In this document: one piece after another, positions 42,110-51,084 of the stretch
How positions within the stretch are numbered: the first letter of the stretch is position 1
How the letters are laid out: every line of letters begins with the position of its first letter
Notes under the pieces: model-generated
Told to the model about the DNA's origin: nothing
Databases searched by the model: none
What the model saw: only the letters and a program-made list of their open reading frames with translations
Assembly: GCF_041060425.1 (NCBI RefSeq)
Contig: NZ_JAULBC010000001.1
Span: 620,001 to 684,000, forward strand
DNA length: 64,000 bases
From: Danxiaibacter flavus
Lineage (GTDB): Bacteria; Bacteroidota; Bacteroidia; Chitinophagales; Chitinophagaceae
Direction: 5' to 3'
Program-made: the position numbers and the translations under genes

Positions 42110-43651
42110 ATGAAAAATATGCTCACCAAAATAACATGTTCCTTTATTGCGCTTTCCGCGGTATTGATTTCATGTAAAAAGGATACACTGAATATTGATA
42201 ATCCCAATACACTCACCGCAACACAATTCTGGAAGACCGAAGCAGATGCTCAATCGGGGCTAAATGCAGCGTACACAATGTTTTATAAGCCAGGTATCTG
42301 GAGCAGATGGATCTATTTCAGGCTTGATCTTACTTCTGATGAAGGCTGGAGCCAAAGTCCATGGATTGAGCTCGGTGACTGGACCCGTTTTCAATATGTA
42401 AATTATGATTTTTGGGAAGGAAATGTAAACACGTTCAGGGATACTTATAAAGCTGTGTTCAGATGTAACCAGGTACTTGATAACATTGAAAATATTCCCT
42501 TTGCTGATAACAACAAGAAAGAGCAGATAAAGGCGCAGGCGAAATTTTTACGCGCATTGCATTATTACTATGCGGCGTTGCTTTGGGAAAATGTTCCGTT
42601 GGTTTTGGTTACATCTAAAGCTGATGATATGCCCCAGCAAAATACTTTGCAGGAAGTGTGGGCCCAGGTAGAAAAAGATCTTACAGAGGCAGCGCAGGCA
42701 TTACCGGCGAAATGGGATGATGCAAGTGTGGGCCGCCCAACAAAAGGAGCTGTTATGGGTTTTCTTGCAAGAACCTACATGCAGCAGCATAAGTGGACAG
42801 AGGCAAAAAATGCATTGGATTATTTTTTTACAGGTGATGGGCGTGGCATGTATAGTTTGGTCCCCAGCTTTAAAGACAACTTTACACACTACAATGAAAA
42901 CAACAGCGAGTCTGTATTTGAAATACAATTCTCTGATGCAAATATAGGTGGTGGCGATGGTGATGATCCCAACCAGGGAATGGGTAACAACCGTGAACAG
43001 TTCTTTGCACCGCGCGGAATAGGCTGGTCAGACGGACAGGCGAGACACTGGATGGTCGACGAATTTAAAAAGGAAAAAACAATTGATGGTAAGCTTGATC
43101 CGCGTTTACAAAGTACATTGTTCTATAAAGAAATTACCCAGGATTTTGGTGATAAGATCTATGGTCGCGACTGGCAGTGGGGAGATGATGAAGCCTGGTT
43201 CAGAAAGTACCAGCGCGATTATTACCGCACTACAGAGGATTATTATGCACAGGTAAATAACCGGTTGATCCGCTATGCAGATATTTTGTTGTTGTATGCT
43301 GAAGTGTTGAACGAACTGGGACAAACGGCCAGTGCATATCAATATGTTGATCAGGTGCGTGCGCGTGCAACGTTAAACAAGCTTGAAGTTACACATCCTG
43401 AAATAGGAAATGATAAGGCCAAATTTAAAGAACGCCTGAAAATGGAACGAGAGCTTGAACTATGCGGTGAAAGTGTGCGTTGGGCAGATCTGAAACGTTG
43501 GGGTGATCTTGATAGCCAGGCTGCGGTGGATAAAGTGGCGCAGCGTGATCCTGATTTTAAAAACTTTGTTGTTGGTAAGCATATAAGGTTGCCTCTTCCG
43601 CAGCAGGAAGTAAATAATAATACGAACCTTAAACAAAACCCCGGTTATTGA
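42110..43651 (+). CDS. SusD/RagB-type surface glycan-binding lipoprotein
   Basis: A 513-residue outer-membrane lipoprotein with lipobox LISC. SusD proteins cap the SusC barrel and bind the glycan. Typical features: LNIDNPNTLTATQFWKTEADAQSGLNAAYTM at the N-terminus, TPR-like helices such as KAQAKFLRALHYYYAALLWENVPLVL, and the C-terminal KERLKMERELELCGESVRWADLKRWGD signature. It follows susC by 124 bases with the hairpin between. The GH5-like gene follows after another hairpin, all on one strand, so this is the core of the locus. Confidence 0.95.
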   Translation: MKNMLTKITCSFIALSAVLISCKKDTLNIDNPNTLTATQFWKTEADAQSGLNAAYTMFYKPGIWSRWIYFRLDLTSDEGWSQSPWIELGDWTRFQYVNYDFWEGNVNTFRDTYKAVFRCNQVLDNIENIPFADNNKKEQIKAQAKFLRALHYYYAALLWENVPLVLVTSKADDMPQQNTLQEVWAQVEKDLTEAAQALPAKWDDASVGRPTKGAVMGFLARTYMQQHKWTEAKNALDYFFTGDGRGMYSLVPSFKDNFTHYNENNSESVFEIQFSDANIGGGDGDDPNQGMGNNREQFFAPRGIGWSDGQARHWMVDEFKKEKTIDGKLDPRLQSTLFYKEITQDFGDKIYGRDWQWGDDEAWFRKYQRDYYRTTEDYYAQVNNRLIRYADILLLYAEVLNELGQTASAYQYVDQVRARATLNKLEVTHPEIGNDKAKFKERLKMERELELCGESVRWADLKRWGDLDSQAAVDKVAQRDPDFKNFVVGKHIRLPLPQQEVNNNTNLKQNPGY

Positions 43652-43662
43652 TCAAAGAAATT

Positions 43663-43684
43663 AAGCGCCTGTAATAAGGCGCTT
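43663..43684 (+). terminator. Hairpin behind susD, probably partial terminator
   Basis: AAGCGCCT (43663-43670) pairs with AGGCGCTT (43677-43684) over GTAATA. Followed by ATTATC, not a T run, so it may attenuate transcription into the enzyme genes instead of ending it. Confidence 0.5.
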
Positions 43685-43711
43685 ATTATCGCTCATTTTA
43701 AAACTACGTGA

Positions 43712-44848
43712 ATGAAATTGCTGAAATTTTCTTTGGTTGTTTTGGTTGGATATTGCCTGTTACAAAGTTGTGCATCGCACAAAAAGCAAGAAGAAAGTAA
43801 ACGCGATATCTGGACCGGAAAAACGGCAGAAGACTGGTATAAAAAACAAGGATGGCTTGTGGGCGCCAATTTTATTCCGAGCAATGCTATTAATCAGCTC
43901 GAGATGTGGCAGGCCGAAACTTTCGATACTGCAACCATTGACAAGGAATTATCATGGGCAGAAAGTTTGGGAATGAATACTGTTCGTGTTTTTTTACATG
44001 ACCTGCTGTATGCGCAGGATTCAGCAGGCTTTATTCAAAGAATCAACACATTCCTTCAAATAGCAAACAGGCATAAGATCAAGCCATTGTTTGTATTATT
44101 TGATTCTTGTTGGGATCCTTTTCCAAAACTGGGGAAGCAGAGAGAGCCAAAGCCTTTTGTACATAATTCGGGATGGGTGCAAAGTCCGGGTTACGATGCA
44201 TTGAAAGATTCTGCTCAGTATCCCCGGCTTGAAAAGTATGTGAAAGGAATAGTGAGCCACTTTGCTGGCGATGACCGCATTCTTGGATGGGACATTTGGA
44301 ATGAGCCTGACAATCCTACGGGAGCATCTTATGGCAAGGTAGATCTTCCTAATAAGGTGCATTATGTGTTACCCCTGCTTAAAAAAGCTTTCGAATGGGC
44401 TCGTCAGGGCAATCCTTCGCAACCACTTACCTCTGGAATTTGGGTTGGCAACTGGGTGGCGCAAGACAGTATGAAGCCCATTGAAAAATTGCAGATCGAA
44501 GAATCAGATGTTATCTCATTTCACAACTATGATGATCCCGGTACATTTGAGCAAAAAATCCTCCAGTTACAACGTTACGGTAAACCCATTTTGTGCACTG
44601 AATATATGGCAAGGCCAAACGGCAGTACTTTTCAGGGCTTTCTTCCCGTTGCAAAAAAATACAACGTGGCCATGTATAACTGGGGCTTTGTAAATGGCAA
44701 AACGCAAACTATTTATCCCTGGGATAGTTGGACAAAAAGGTACACAGCCGAGCCTCCCTTATGGTTTCATGATATATTTAAAAAAGATGGTACACCTTAT
44801 CGCACACAAGAAACAGATTCGATAAAATTGCTTATCGGAAAAAAGTAA
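43712..44848 (+). CDS. GH5-like (cellulase-family TIM barrel) glycoside hydrolase lipoprotein
   Basis: A 378-residue lipoprotein with lipobox LQSC. The mature part is a TIM barrel. WNEP puts the acid/base Glu at 198, and LCTEYMARP gives the nucleophile Glu at 297. The HNYDDPG segment before it and a final aromatic-rich strand complete the site. The WKKQGWLVGANFIPSNAINQLEMWQ-type N-terminus is seen in proteins often labelled as GH5 or beta-xylanase in Bacteroidota. Substrate could be mannan, xylan or a related glycan. It is co-directional with susD and 61 bases behind it. Confidence 0.82.
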   Translation: MKLLKFSLVVLVGYCLLQSCASHKKQEESKRDIWTGKTAEDWYKKQGWLVGANFIPSNAINQLEMWQAETFDTATIDKELSWAESLGMNTVRVFLHDLLYAQDSAGFIQRINTFLQIANRHKIKPLFVLFDSCWDPFPKLGKQREPKPFVHNSGWVQSPGYDALKDSAQYPRLEKYVKGIVSHFAGDDRILGWDIWNEPDNPTGASYGKVDLPNKVHYVLPLLKKAFEWARQGNPSQPLTSGIWVGNWVAQDSMKPIEKLQIEESDVISFHNYDDPGTFEQKILQLQRYGKPILCTEYMARPNGSTFQGFLPVAKKYNVAMYNWGFVNGKTQTIYPWDSWTKRYTAEPPLWFHDIFKKDGTPYRTQETDSIKLLIGKK

Positions 44849-44956
44849 ATGAGTTAATGTAAGTCGTACAATGGACTGCTTCCAGGCGACAAACTGATTT
44901 AAGAATAAGCGATAGATCTGTATTTAGCAGTTTTTACTTTTGACTTTACCTGGCTT

Positions 44957-47743
44957 ATGTTAAAGAATATCATTTTTACTGTTGCTCTTATTGCAAGTGT
45001 TCAGCATGTAACATCTCAAAAGATCAATAACCCGGTGCTGCCAGGTGTTGCGGATGCTGGTGTAATAAAATTCAACGGCGAATATTATGTTGGAGGTGTT
45101 TTTACCAAAGGCAGTTTTTACAGATCGAAAGATTTGGTAAACTGGAGCGGACCGCAGCATGTGTTCAGTATGAATAATGATTGGGCGACCAAATTCGGGA
45201 TCGGTGATGAGCAGATCCATGCCAATGACATTAACTATATCAACGGCCTGTTTCACATGTACTGGTCAGTAAACTATTGGGGAAAGGACAGAAATGTGAT
45301 CCATATCGGGCATGCTGTTTCACCAAATATTACAGGCCCTTTTGCTGAGCCCGACAAAACTAGCTGGCTTGATAACCGCATAGATCCAAAACTTTTTATA
45401 GACGATGACGGGAAGCTTTATTTATACATGGTAAAGTTTACTGAGGGGAATACAATATGGGTACGGCCAATGAAAGATCCGCAGACATTTGAAGGCGAAC
45501 CAAGTTATGTCTTCTCTTCCTTACCCAATACCTGGGAGACTTTAGATAACAGGGTGGAAGAAGGGCCATGGGTCATGAAATACAGAAACCGTTATTACCT
45601 CATGTATAACACCAACCATACAGCAACTGAATGGGGTAATTACGCATTAGGCGTTGCTGAAGCGGCTTCTCCACTGGGATTTAATCATGGAAATAAATAT
45701 CCATATCCTGTAGTACAATCCAATCAGTGGGATCTCGATGAAAAGTATGTTGATCTACTGAAGTTTCAGAATAACGGCGACTACCTCTATGTTACAGAAA
45801 AGCCTGGTGAAAAATGGAACGGTAAAAATTTTAATGCAGCTGACTGGCAGAGCGGAAAAGCTGGTTTTGGCAACCTTGTTATACCCAATTCAACCACCCG
45901 GAAGGTACAGACGCTCTGGCAGTCAGACAATTTATGGATAAGGAAAACATTTGTCTTTAATATGTCCGCTGCAGGTAATTTGGCCTTGCGCATACACCAC
46001 GACGGACCTACGAAAGTATATATTAACGGACAGGCGATTTATGAGAGTGACAGCAACAATTATGCAATGATCCCGCTTGATCAAAACACAAAACAATCTT
46101 TGAATAATGGCGAGAATGTACTGGCGATTAGTTGTATTAAAGGAAGGCATTCTGCTTTTTTGGATGTATCTCTTTTTGATATGAAGGGTGATGTTACTGA
46201 CGATATTTTAATAACACCCGGTCAGCCAAATATTGTTCACGGTCCGAATGGCTTCGATTGGTGGCTGGTTTATATGGCAAACAAAAACAAAGAGCGGAGA
46301 GGGCAATTTATTAACCAGGTACATTTCTTTGATAAAACGATGTATGTGGACGGGGTTACCTCCGGCAATACAATAGGTTATCATGCGGCGCCGTCAATGC
46401 CTACGTTTGGCGATTTGTTTGATGATAGCCTTTCGTTGCGAAAAAAATGGCAGGTGGAATCGGGTAGCTGGCAGATAATGGGCGGCGAATTGCAGCAACT
46501 GAATAACACATCGTCTCGTAGTTTTATTAAAAGTACTGCGGCTGTCAATTATTTATTTGAAGTAAATATTAAAATAGGGGGGGGTAATTCTGCAAAGGTC
46601 GGAATTTATGCCTATTACAAGAGTAAACAAGATTGGCTCAAAATATCATTGAATCGGCAAACAATGTCATGTCAGTATGAACTGATGCAAAATGGTAAAA
46701 GTCAGACGCGATCTTTTTCGCTTCCAAAAGGTTTTAATTTCAAGGCTTATCATAAAATAAGCTCGTATAAAAATGCAGCGGGTTTTACGGTTAGGATAGA
46801 TGATCTTCCTGCACCCGGCAGTGATGTTATAAAAACCGGATTTGCACAAGCGGGATTGCCCGGCATCTTTACAGAAAATGCAAAAGCATTTTTTGATGGC
46901 ATTATCTACACCATAGGTTGGGATGAGTTTGATGGGACAATAACAGGCTGGCAATCAACTACGAAAGGGAAAAATAGCTGGAGTGTTTCTTCACAAGGGT
47001 TGAATCAATCGAACGCAACTGGAGAACAGAAAGTTTTTAAAGGCGACAATCTTTTGGCTTATGACTTTAATGTTCAGATAAAAAACAATTCGGATCAGGG
47101 AAGCGCTGGTATGTATGCGATGTATGCAGGTGAAGGCGATTATATTAAGGCGGGTTTTGATTATCAAAGAAAATCGCTTGTTATATCCGGCATGATAAAT
47201 AATAAGGCGATTGAGGAAAAAGTCATCAGTCTTGAAACTATGCAACCTGTATATGCAGACATGACCTACAGCGATTTTCTTGAAAAGCATTTTTCCTTTA
47301 AAGTACCCGTGTATCTAAATGCACTAAAACTCAATAAGAATGGCTATTTGAAAAAGGATACACTCATAGATAAGATATACGATAAGGTGGATATCTGGTA
47401 TCATGATCACGACAAATGGCTTCCATTAAAATACAAATTGGCGGAATCGGATCATCCCTTATTTGATAAAATAGTATTTGATCAGATCAAAGCAGATGAG
47501 CTGAAGTTTACGAACAAACAGGCAAGTGACCATAACATTTATATTTATAAGTTGTGGGCAAACGAAGTGTTTAAGCAATCATATAATTTAAGAGTTGTAA
47601 AGATGGGTACACGTATTTTGTTTTTTGTAGATGGCAAACATGTATACGAATTAAAACAAACAATGCCGGCATCGGGAGTTGGATTATATACCAATAATTC
47701 AACAGCGAGTTTTAACGGAATTACGCTGCATGATTTGAAATAA
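44957..47743 (+). CDS. Multi-domain GH43-like secreted enzyme
   Basis: A 928-residue exported protein (signal peptide ending near VTSQ). Residues 22-275 and 410-470 form a GH43-type propeller: NPVLPGVADAGVIKFNGEYYVGG with the base Asp, DPKLFIDDDGKLYLYMV with the modulating Asp, and RVEEGPWVMKYRNRYYLMY with the acid Glu. A jelly-roll like that of GH2 sugar-binding domains (about 285-410; LWIRKTFVF, VYINGQAIYES) is inserted. At least two concanavalin-like sandwiches follow (about 480-660 and 660-928). Likely arabinofuranosidase or xylosidase; the exact activity is not decided. It lies 108 bases behind the GH5-like gene. Confidence 0.82.
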   Translation: MLKNIIFTVALIASVQHVTSQKINNPVLPGVADAGVIKFNGEYYVGGVFTKGSFYRSKDLVNWSGPQHVFSMNNDWATKFGIGDEQIHANDINYINGLFHMYWSVNYWGKDRNVIHIGHAVSPNITGPFAEPDKTSWLDNRIDPKLFIDDDGKLYLYMVKFTEGNTIWVRPMKDPQTFEGEPSYVFSSLPNTWETLDNRVEEGPWVMKYRNRYYLMYNTNHTATEWGNYALGVAEAASPLGFNHGNKYPYPVVQSNQWDLDEKYVDLLKFQNNGDYLYVTEKPGEKWNGKNFNAADWQSGKAGFGNLVIPNSTTRKVQTLWQSDNLWIRKTFVFNMSAAGNLALRIHHDGPTKVYINGQAIYESDSNNYAMIPLDQNTKQSLNNGENVLAISCIKGRHSAFLDVSLFDMKGDVTDDILITPGQPNIVHGPNGFDWWLVYMANKNKERRGQFINQVHFFDKTMYVDGVTSGNTIGYHAAPSMPTFGDLFDDSLSLRKKWQVESGSWQIMGGELQQLNNTSSRSFIKSTAAVNYLFEVNIKIGGGNSAKVGIYAYYKSKQDWLKISLNRQTMSCQYELMQNGKSQTRSFSLPKGFNFKAYHKISSYKNAAGFTVRIDDLPAPGSDVIKTGFAQAGLPGIFTENAKAFFDGIIYTIGWDEFDGTITGWQSTTKGKNSWSVSSQGLNQSNATGEQKVFKGDNLLAYDFNVQIKNNSDQGSAGMYAMYAGEGDYIKAGFDYQRKSLVISGMINNKAIEEKVISLETMQPVYADMTYSDFLEKHFSFKVPVYLNALKLNKNGYLKKDTLIDKIYDKVDIWYHDHDKWLPLKYKLAESDHPLFDKIVFDQIKADELKFTNKQASDHNIYIYKLWANEVFKQSYNLRVVKMGTRILFFVDGKHVYELKQTMPASGVGLYTNNSTASFNGITLHDLK

Positions 47744-47830
47744 CTTCAACTATTGAATGGGTTCCTTTGAATAAGATGCGTTTAGAACCCTGGGAGACAA
47801 TAATTGCAGTTGAATTTCCAATGAACAAAT

Positions 47831-48061
47831 CCCTTCGGGCAATGTCATTAAGTTAAGGACATTTAATGCTCCAGCGGAGCTTCCTGTTTGTAGAAAATCA
47901 GGATTTTAATATCATCCGACTCCAGCGGAGTCTCCTGTAAAGCTTGACAGGTAGCTCCTAACGGAGCTTGAACGATCTATTTTTTTTCTTTCTACAAACG
48001 GGATGCTCTTACGGAGCAACACCTGCGAATCATCCTTGACTTAATGACATTGCCCTTCGGG
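47831..48061. mobile_element. Nested inverted-repeat, multi-hairpin element, copy 1 (MITE-like)
   Basis: Outer inverted repeats of about 29 bp (47831-47859 and 48033-48061; core CAATGTCATTAAGT) enclose a second inverted pair, CCTGTTTGTAGAAA (47883-47896) with TTTCTACAAACGGG (47989-48002). Four small hairpins of the type CTCC-n-GGAG bud between them (47868-47880, 47918-47932, 47953-47968, 48005-48017). There is no open frame and no clear target duplication. The reverse-orientation relative is at 57741-57984. Confidence 0.75.
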
Positions 48062-48153
48062 ATTGCATGGGAATAGCTCACTATTCTTGATTAAATTAAA
48101 TTGCCTAACGTTACTATTGTCGATAGTTTTTATCAATGCAAACATTGTCCAAC

Positions 48154-49290
48154 ATGAAATTAAAAGCTGTTCTATTGATTGCCATTATAGCAATCAATAC
48201 AGGCGCATTTTCCCAGTCGCAAACAATAATCAACTGGAATCAACAAGTGCTTATTAATAACATTCCTGTTTTCACAGATTCAGGTAAGGTTTCTGAAGCT
48301 GGCGGTACCAATGGAAGAAAGCATGGCTTGTACGGATCGCAATATGCACGCTTGTTGCATCTTACAAATGGTAAGTGGCTTGCTGCTTACACAGTCTCAA
48401 GAAACAATGGTTATGCAAAAGATCCGGACGGTGGCCTTGAGCTTGAAGTTGCCCAAAGCGGTGACAATGGTCAGCATTGGGAGCCGGTCGCAGTTATTAC
48501 AGATCATGGTCGCGATCTTGATAATGCGGAAATGATACAGAGCAAAGATGGATCGATCCTGCTCGCCTGCCGTTCCGTTAGATGGCAGGAGTCTTATCTT
48601 TTACCCGTATACAAAAGCAGCGATGCAGGCAAAACATGGAGACGGATTAGCATAATTGACAAAAACGAAGGCAAGCGGGGTGAGTTGGGTAAACCGGATA
48701 AAGGCGTTTATGAACCACATTTGTACTTGCTGGATAATGGTAAATTATCAGTGATGTATGCCAACGAAATTCATGTCACAGAAAATCCCTCTTACAGCCA
48801 GATCATTTCTCAGAAGATATCTGATGATGGCGGCGCTACCTGGGGCAAAGAGATTTGGGTTGCGTATGAAAAAGGTCATAATGCTTCCAGGCCAGGAATG
48901 CCTGTCTGGACAAAAATGAAGAATGGAAAATTTATAGTGGTCTATGAAATTTGTGGTCCTGAAAAATGCAATATTTATTACAAGATCAGTAACGACGGCA
49001 TCAACTGGCCGGAAGGATTGGGCAATGTTATTCCTGACCAGCTGGGCGGACCTTATATTTTAAGTTGCTCAAATGGTAGCCTGATCGTTACATCTAACTC
49101 AAGCAATATGTCAGTAAGCGATGATTATGGGGTGCATTGGCGCAAAGTTCAAAGCGCCTGGCCTAAAACGCTTTGGCCTTCTCTGTACGAATTTGATGAA
49201 ATGAAGGTTGGGGCTGTTAATTCCGTTCCAAGGACAGAGGGCGGTAATAATATACAGGTTAGATTTGGAGAGATAGCACAGAGCAAGTAA
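48154..49290 (+). CDS. BNR-repeat (sialidase-fold) glycoside hydrolase, GH93-like
   Basis: A 378-residue exported protein with signal peptide ending near AFSQ. At least five Asp-box motifs of the sialidase fold are visible: SGDNGQHW, SSDAGKTW, SDDGGATW, SNDGINW and SDDYGVHW. The opening GRKHGLYGSQYARLLHLTNGKWLAAYT and the RSVRW and EPHLYLLDNGKLSVMYANE motifs fit GH93 exo-alpha-1,5-arabinanase more than a true sialidase. That would fit an arabinan-degrading locus. ATG 48154 is preferred over 48136 because it directly precedes the hydrophobic core. Gene copy A of a hairpin repeat begins seven bases after the stop. Confidence 0.78.
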   Translation: MKLKAVLLIAIIAINTGAFSQSQTIINWNQQVLINNIPVFTDSGKVSEAGGTNGRKHGLYGSQYARLLHLTNGKWLAAYTVSRNNGYAKDPDGGLELEVAQSGDNGQHWEPVAVITDHGRDLDNAEMIQSKDGSILLACRSVRWQESYLLPVYKSSDAGKTWRRISIIDKNEGKRGELGKPDKGVYEPHLYLLDNGKLSVMYANEIHVTENPSYSQIISQKISDDGGATWGKEIWVAYEKGHNASRPGMPVWTKMKNGKFIVVYEICGPEKCNIYYKISNDGINWPEGLGNVIPDQLGGPYILSCSNGSLIVTSNSSNMSVSDDYGVHWRKVQSAWPKTLWPSLYEFDEMKVGAVNSVPRTEGGNNIQVRFGEIAQSK

Positions 49291-49296
49291 TCCGCA

Positions 49297-49480
49297 GTTC
49301 GGGATGTTCCGCAGGGTATTCCGAACTACAGATAAATAGGGATGTTAATCCCGTTAAATGTTGATGTGCGATTAAAGTAAAAATGACCGTAAGTCCTGAT
49401 AAAGAAATTGGAAATCCATTTAGTCTCTGGTTCGACATGTGATGCGCTAAAATACCGAATAGCCTGTGCTTCTTGCGTTA
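49297..49480. repeat. Bipartite hairpin repeat, copy A (degenerate)
   Basis: Begins with the hairpin GTTCGGGATG...TATTCCGAAC (49297-49326), then CTACAGATAAATAGGGATGTTAATCCC, a variable spacer, then AAATCCATTTAGTCT and GTTCGACATGTGATGCGCTAA. The same order is found at 59991-60151. The second hairpin is decayed in this copy. Confidence 0.65.
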
Positions 49481-49531
49481 ACTCCAAATGTTCTAGCTTT
49501 ACATCCGAAAACGCAATAAAATCTCTCACTC

Positions 49532-49780
49532 ATGGATCGCAGATCAACACTTGGGCAAAACGGTTCGTTCCTGCAAATATTGACGGTTTGTTTTAACGAA
49601 AAACAAAGGGCCGATCTGCTGTTCGATGATAATGGTCTCACCAGGGCGAGCGGATATATACGGTTGATCAACGGCACCGCCAACGCGCCATATCTGGAAA
49701 TGGAGGATGGTCAAAAGATCAGCATAAGGAGCATAGTTGCCGTGAACGGAACGTTTTCTGATAACTATTGTGAATGTTAA
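49532..49780 (+). CDS. Small hypothetical protein
   Basis: An 82-residue frame starting with ATG 49532. The C-terminal part (YIRLINGTANAPYLEMEDGQKISIRSIVAVNGTFSDNYCEC) looks like the short beta-barrel ending LEDGxxIxLxxIVAVNGxFSxxYxEC seen in small conserved Bacteroidota proteins, which supports a real gene. Nothing indicates function. It lies between hairpin repeats with no exact -7 box, so moderate doubt remains. Confidence 0.5.
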   Translation: MDRRSTLGQNGSFLQILTVCFNEKQRADLLFDDNGLTRASGYIRLINGTANAPYLEMEDGQKISIRSIVAVNGTFSDNYCEC

Positions 49781-50052
49781 TGAGGGCATTCAACCAATAA
49801 CTTTTTGCACACGTTAATGCTCCGGTCAATTGGCCATTGGGATGTATTACGGCACATAAACAGCTTTCCACAGTCAGTTCATTACCCGAAAGATCAGCAA
49901 ATAAATCAGGGGACAAACGATACGTCCGTTCACTACTTTGTAGCGATGGATGGCCCTGGCAATTTGCTATTTATTGTTCCGAATAGCATGCCATAGTAGT
50001 AAGGTGGAAAATACCTTATGTCGCTATTGATTAATAGTCAATTTGATTTATA

Positions 50053-50083
50053 GTTCGACATGCGCTACGCCAAAAGGTCGAAC
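50053..50083. repeat. Partial copy C of the bipartite repeat (second hairpin only)
   Basis: GTTCGACATGCGCTACGCC...GGTCGAAC: the arms GTTCGAC (50053-50059) and GTCGAAC (50077-50083) match the second hairpin of copy B. It stands 12 bases behind the stop of the minus-strand SDR gene and may work as its 3' end. Confidence 0.6.
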
Positions 50084-50094
50084 AGCTTTAGGGA

Positions 50095-50808
50095 TTAAAT
50101 AACATGATCCCTTGGGAGCATCATTAACTTTGGAATATTTACATGTGCGGGTTGCCGTATAATAAATTGAACAGCATCCACGATATCTGCCGTGGTTAAT
50201 GGTTCTTTGATATTCATGCTGTCTTTGGGATGCACAGGCCAATTCTTATGTAATTCGGTTACCACTAAGCCGGGTTCAATACATGATACACGAACTGCCG
50301 TGCCAGCTAATTCCATGCGAAGCGCTTCTGACAATGCTTCCATTGCAAACTTCGAAGCAGCATATGCTCCTGCAGTGGGCCTCACCTTTGTTCCAAGTAC
50401 ACTGCTGAAATTAATAACGTGTCCCAAACCTTGTTTTTTGAATATTTTCAAAAAAGCGTACGTTAATCTGAAGGTGGCTTCTACATTCAGGCGGATCATT
50501 GCGACCATTTTCTCGATATCAATTTCTTCAATAGAGCCAACTTCAATAGAGCCGGCACAGTTGAACAAGTAATGACACTCACCATACTTCTCCATTATAT
50601 GTTTTTCAAGATCATGCTGAAATTCAGGCAACATAATGTCGCCTGCGATAATGTCAACATTCTCTGATTTTAAAGCATTCAGGCGATCGATCCGGCGTGC
50701 AGTAACAACCAGCTGATAGGCATCATCATTTTTAAGTGATTCTGCAATTGCATGCCCGATACCGCTACTAGCACCCGTGATAAGGCATATCTTTTTTGAC
50801 CTCGTCAT
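50095..50808 (-). CDS. Short-chain dehydrogenase/reductase
   Basis: Cytosolic NAD(P)-dependent oxidoreductase of 237 residues with a classical SDR Rossmann fold. The cofactor motif TGASSGIG is at 11-18, NCAG near 83-86, and the catalytic set is Ser136, Tyr149 and Lys153 (YAASK). Arg38-Arg39 after strand 2 suggests preference for NADP. Substrate unknown; it could handle a sugar-derived alcohol but nothing proves it. It is transcribed toward the hairpin at 50053 and seems to stand alone. Confidence 0.9.
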   Translation of the reverse strand: MTRSKKICLITGASSGIGHAIAESLKNDDAYQLVVTARRIDRLNALKSENVDIIAGDIMLPEFQHDLEKHIMEKYGECHYLFNCAGSIEVGSIEEIDIEKMVAMIRLNVEATFRLTYAFLKIFKKQGLGHVINFSSVLGTKVRPTAGAYAASKFAMEALSEALRMELAGTAVRVSCIEPGLVVTELHKNWPVHPKDSMNIKEPLTTADIVDAVQFIIRQPAHVNIPKLMMLPRDHVI

Positions 50809-51084
50809 ATAGTTTTTTGAATTTGCTTTAGTGTAAAGAACTTAACAAAGATTGACGGAAGATAACAAGATTAAGTCACGTTTTCCTTCTCAGCATTCTT
50901 CGCTGGCCAGGAACTTTCATTCAAAATATACTCAAAAGCTTTGTTGTATTAATCAGGTGCTTTATAGATCTCACCGATTCGTTCAGGATGCTATATGCCG
51001 GAATTTTTTTTGAAAATCAAAGCGCATTGCTAATGTGGCACAACCCATAAATGGACCGGCATTCAACTGTCAACGTTATTTATA

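Noticed and set aside
47831..48061. Insertion sequence with transposase
   Set aside because: The element has no open frame of useful length; only a non-autonomous or structural element is supported.
48154..49290. Annotation as a true sialidase
   Set aside because: Asp boxes only prove the fold. The arginine triad and neighbouring sialic-acid genes are not evident, and the locus context fits an arabinanase-like role better.
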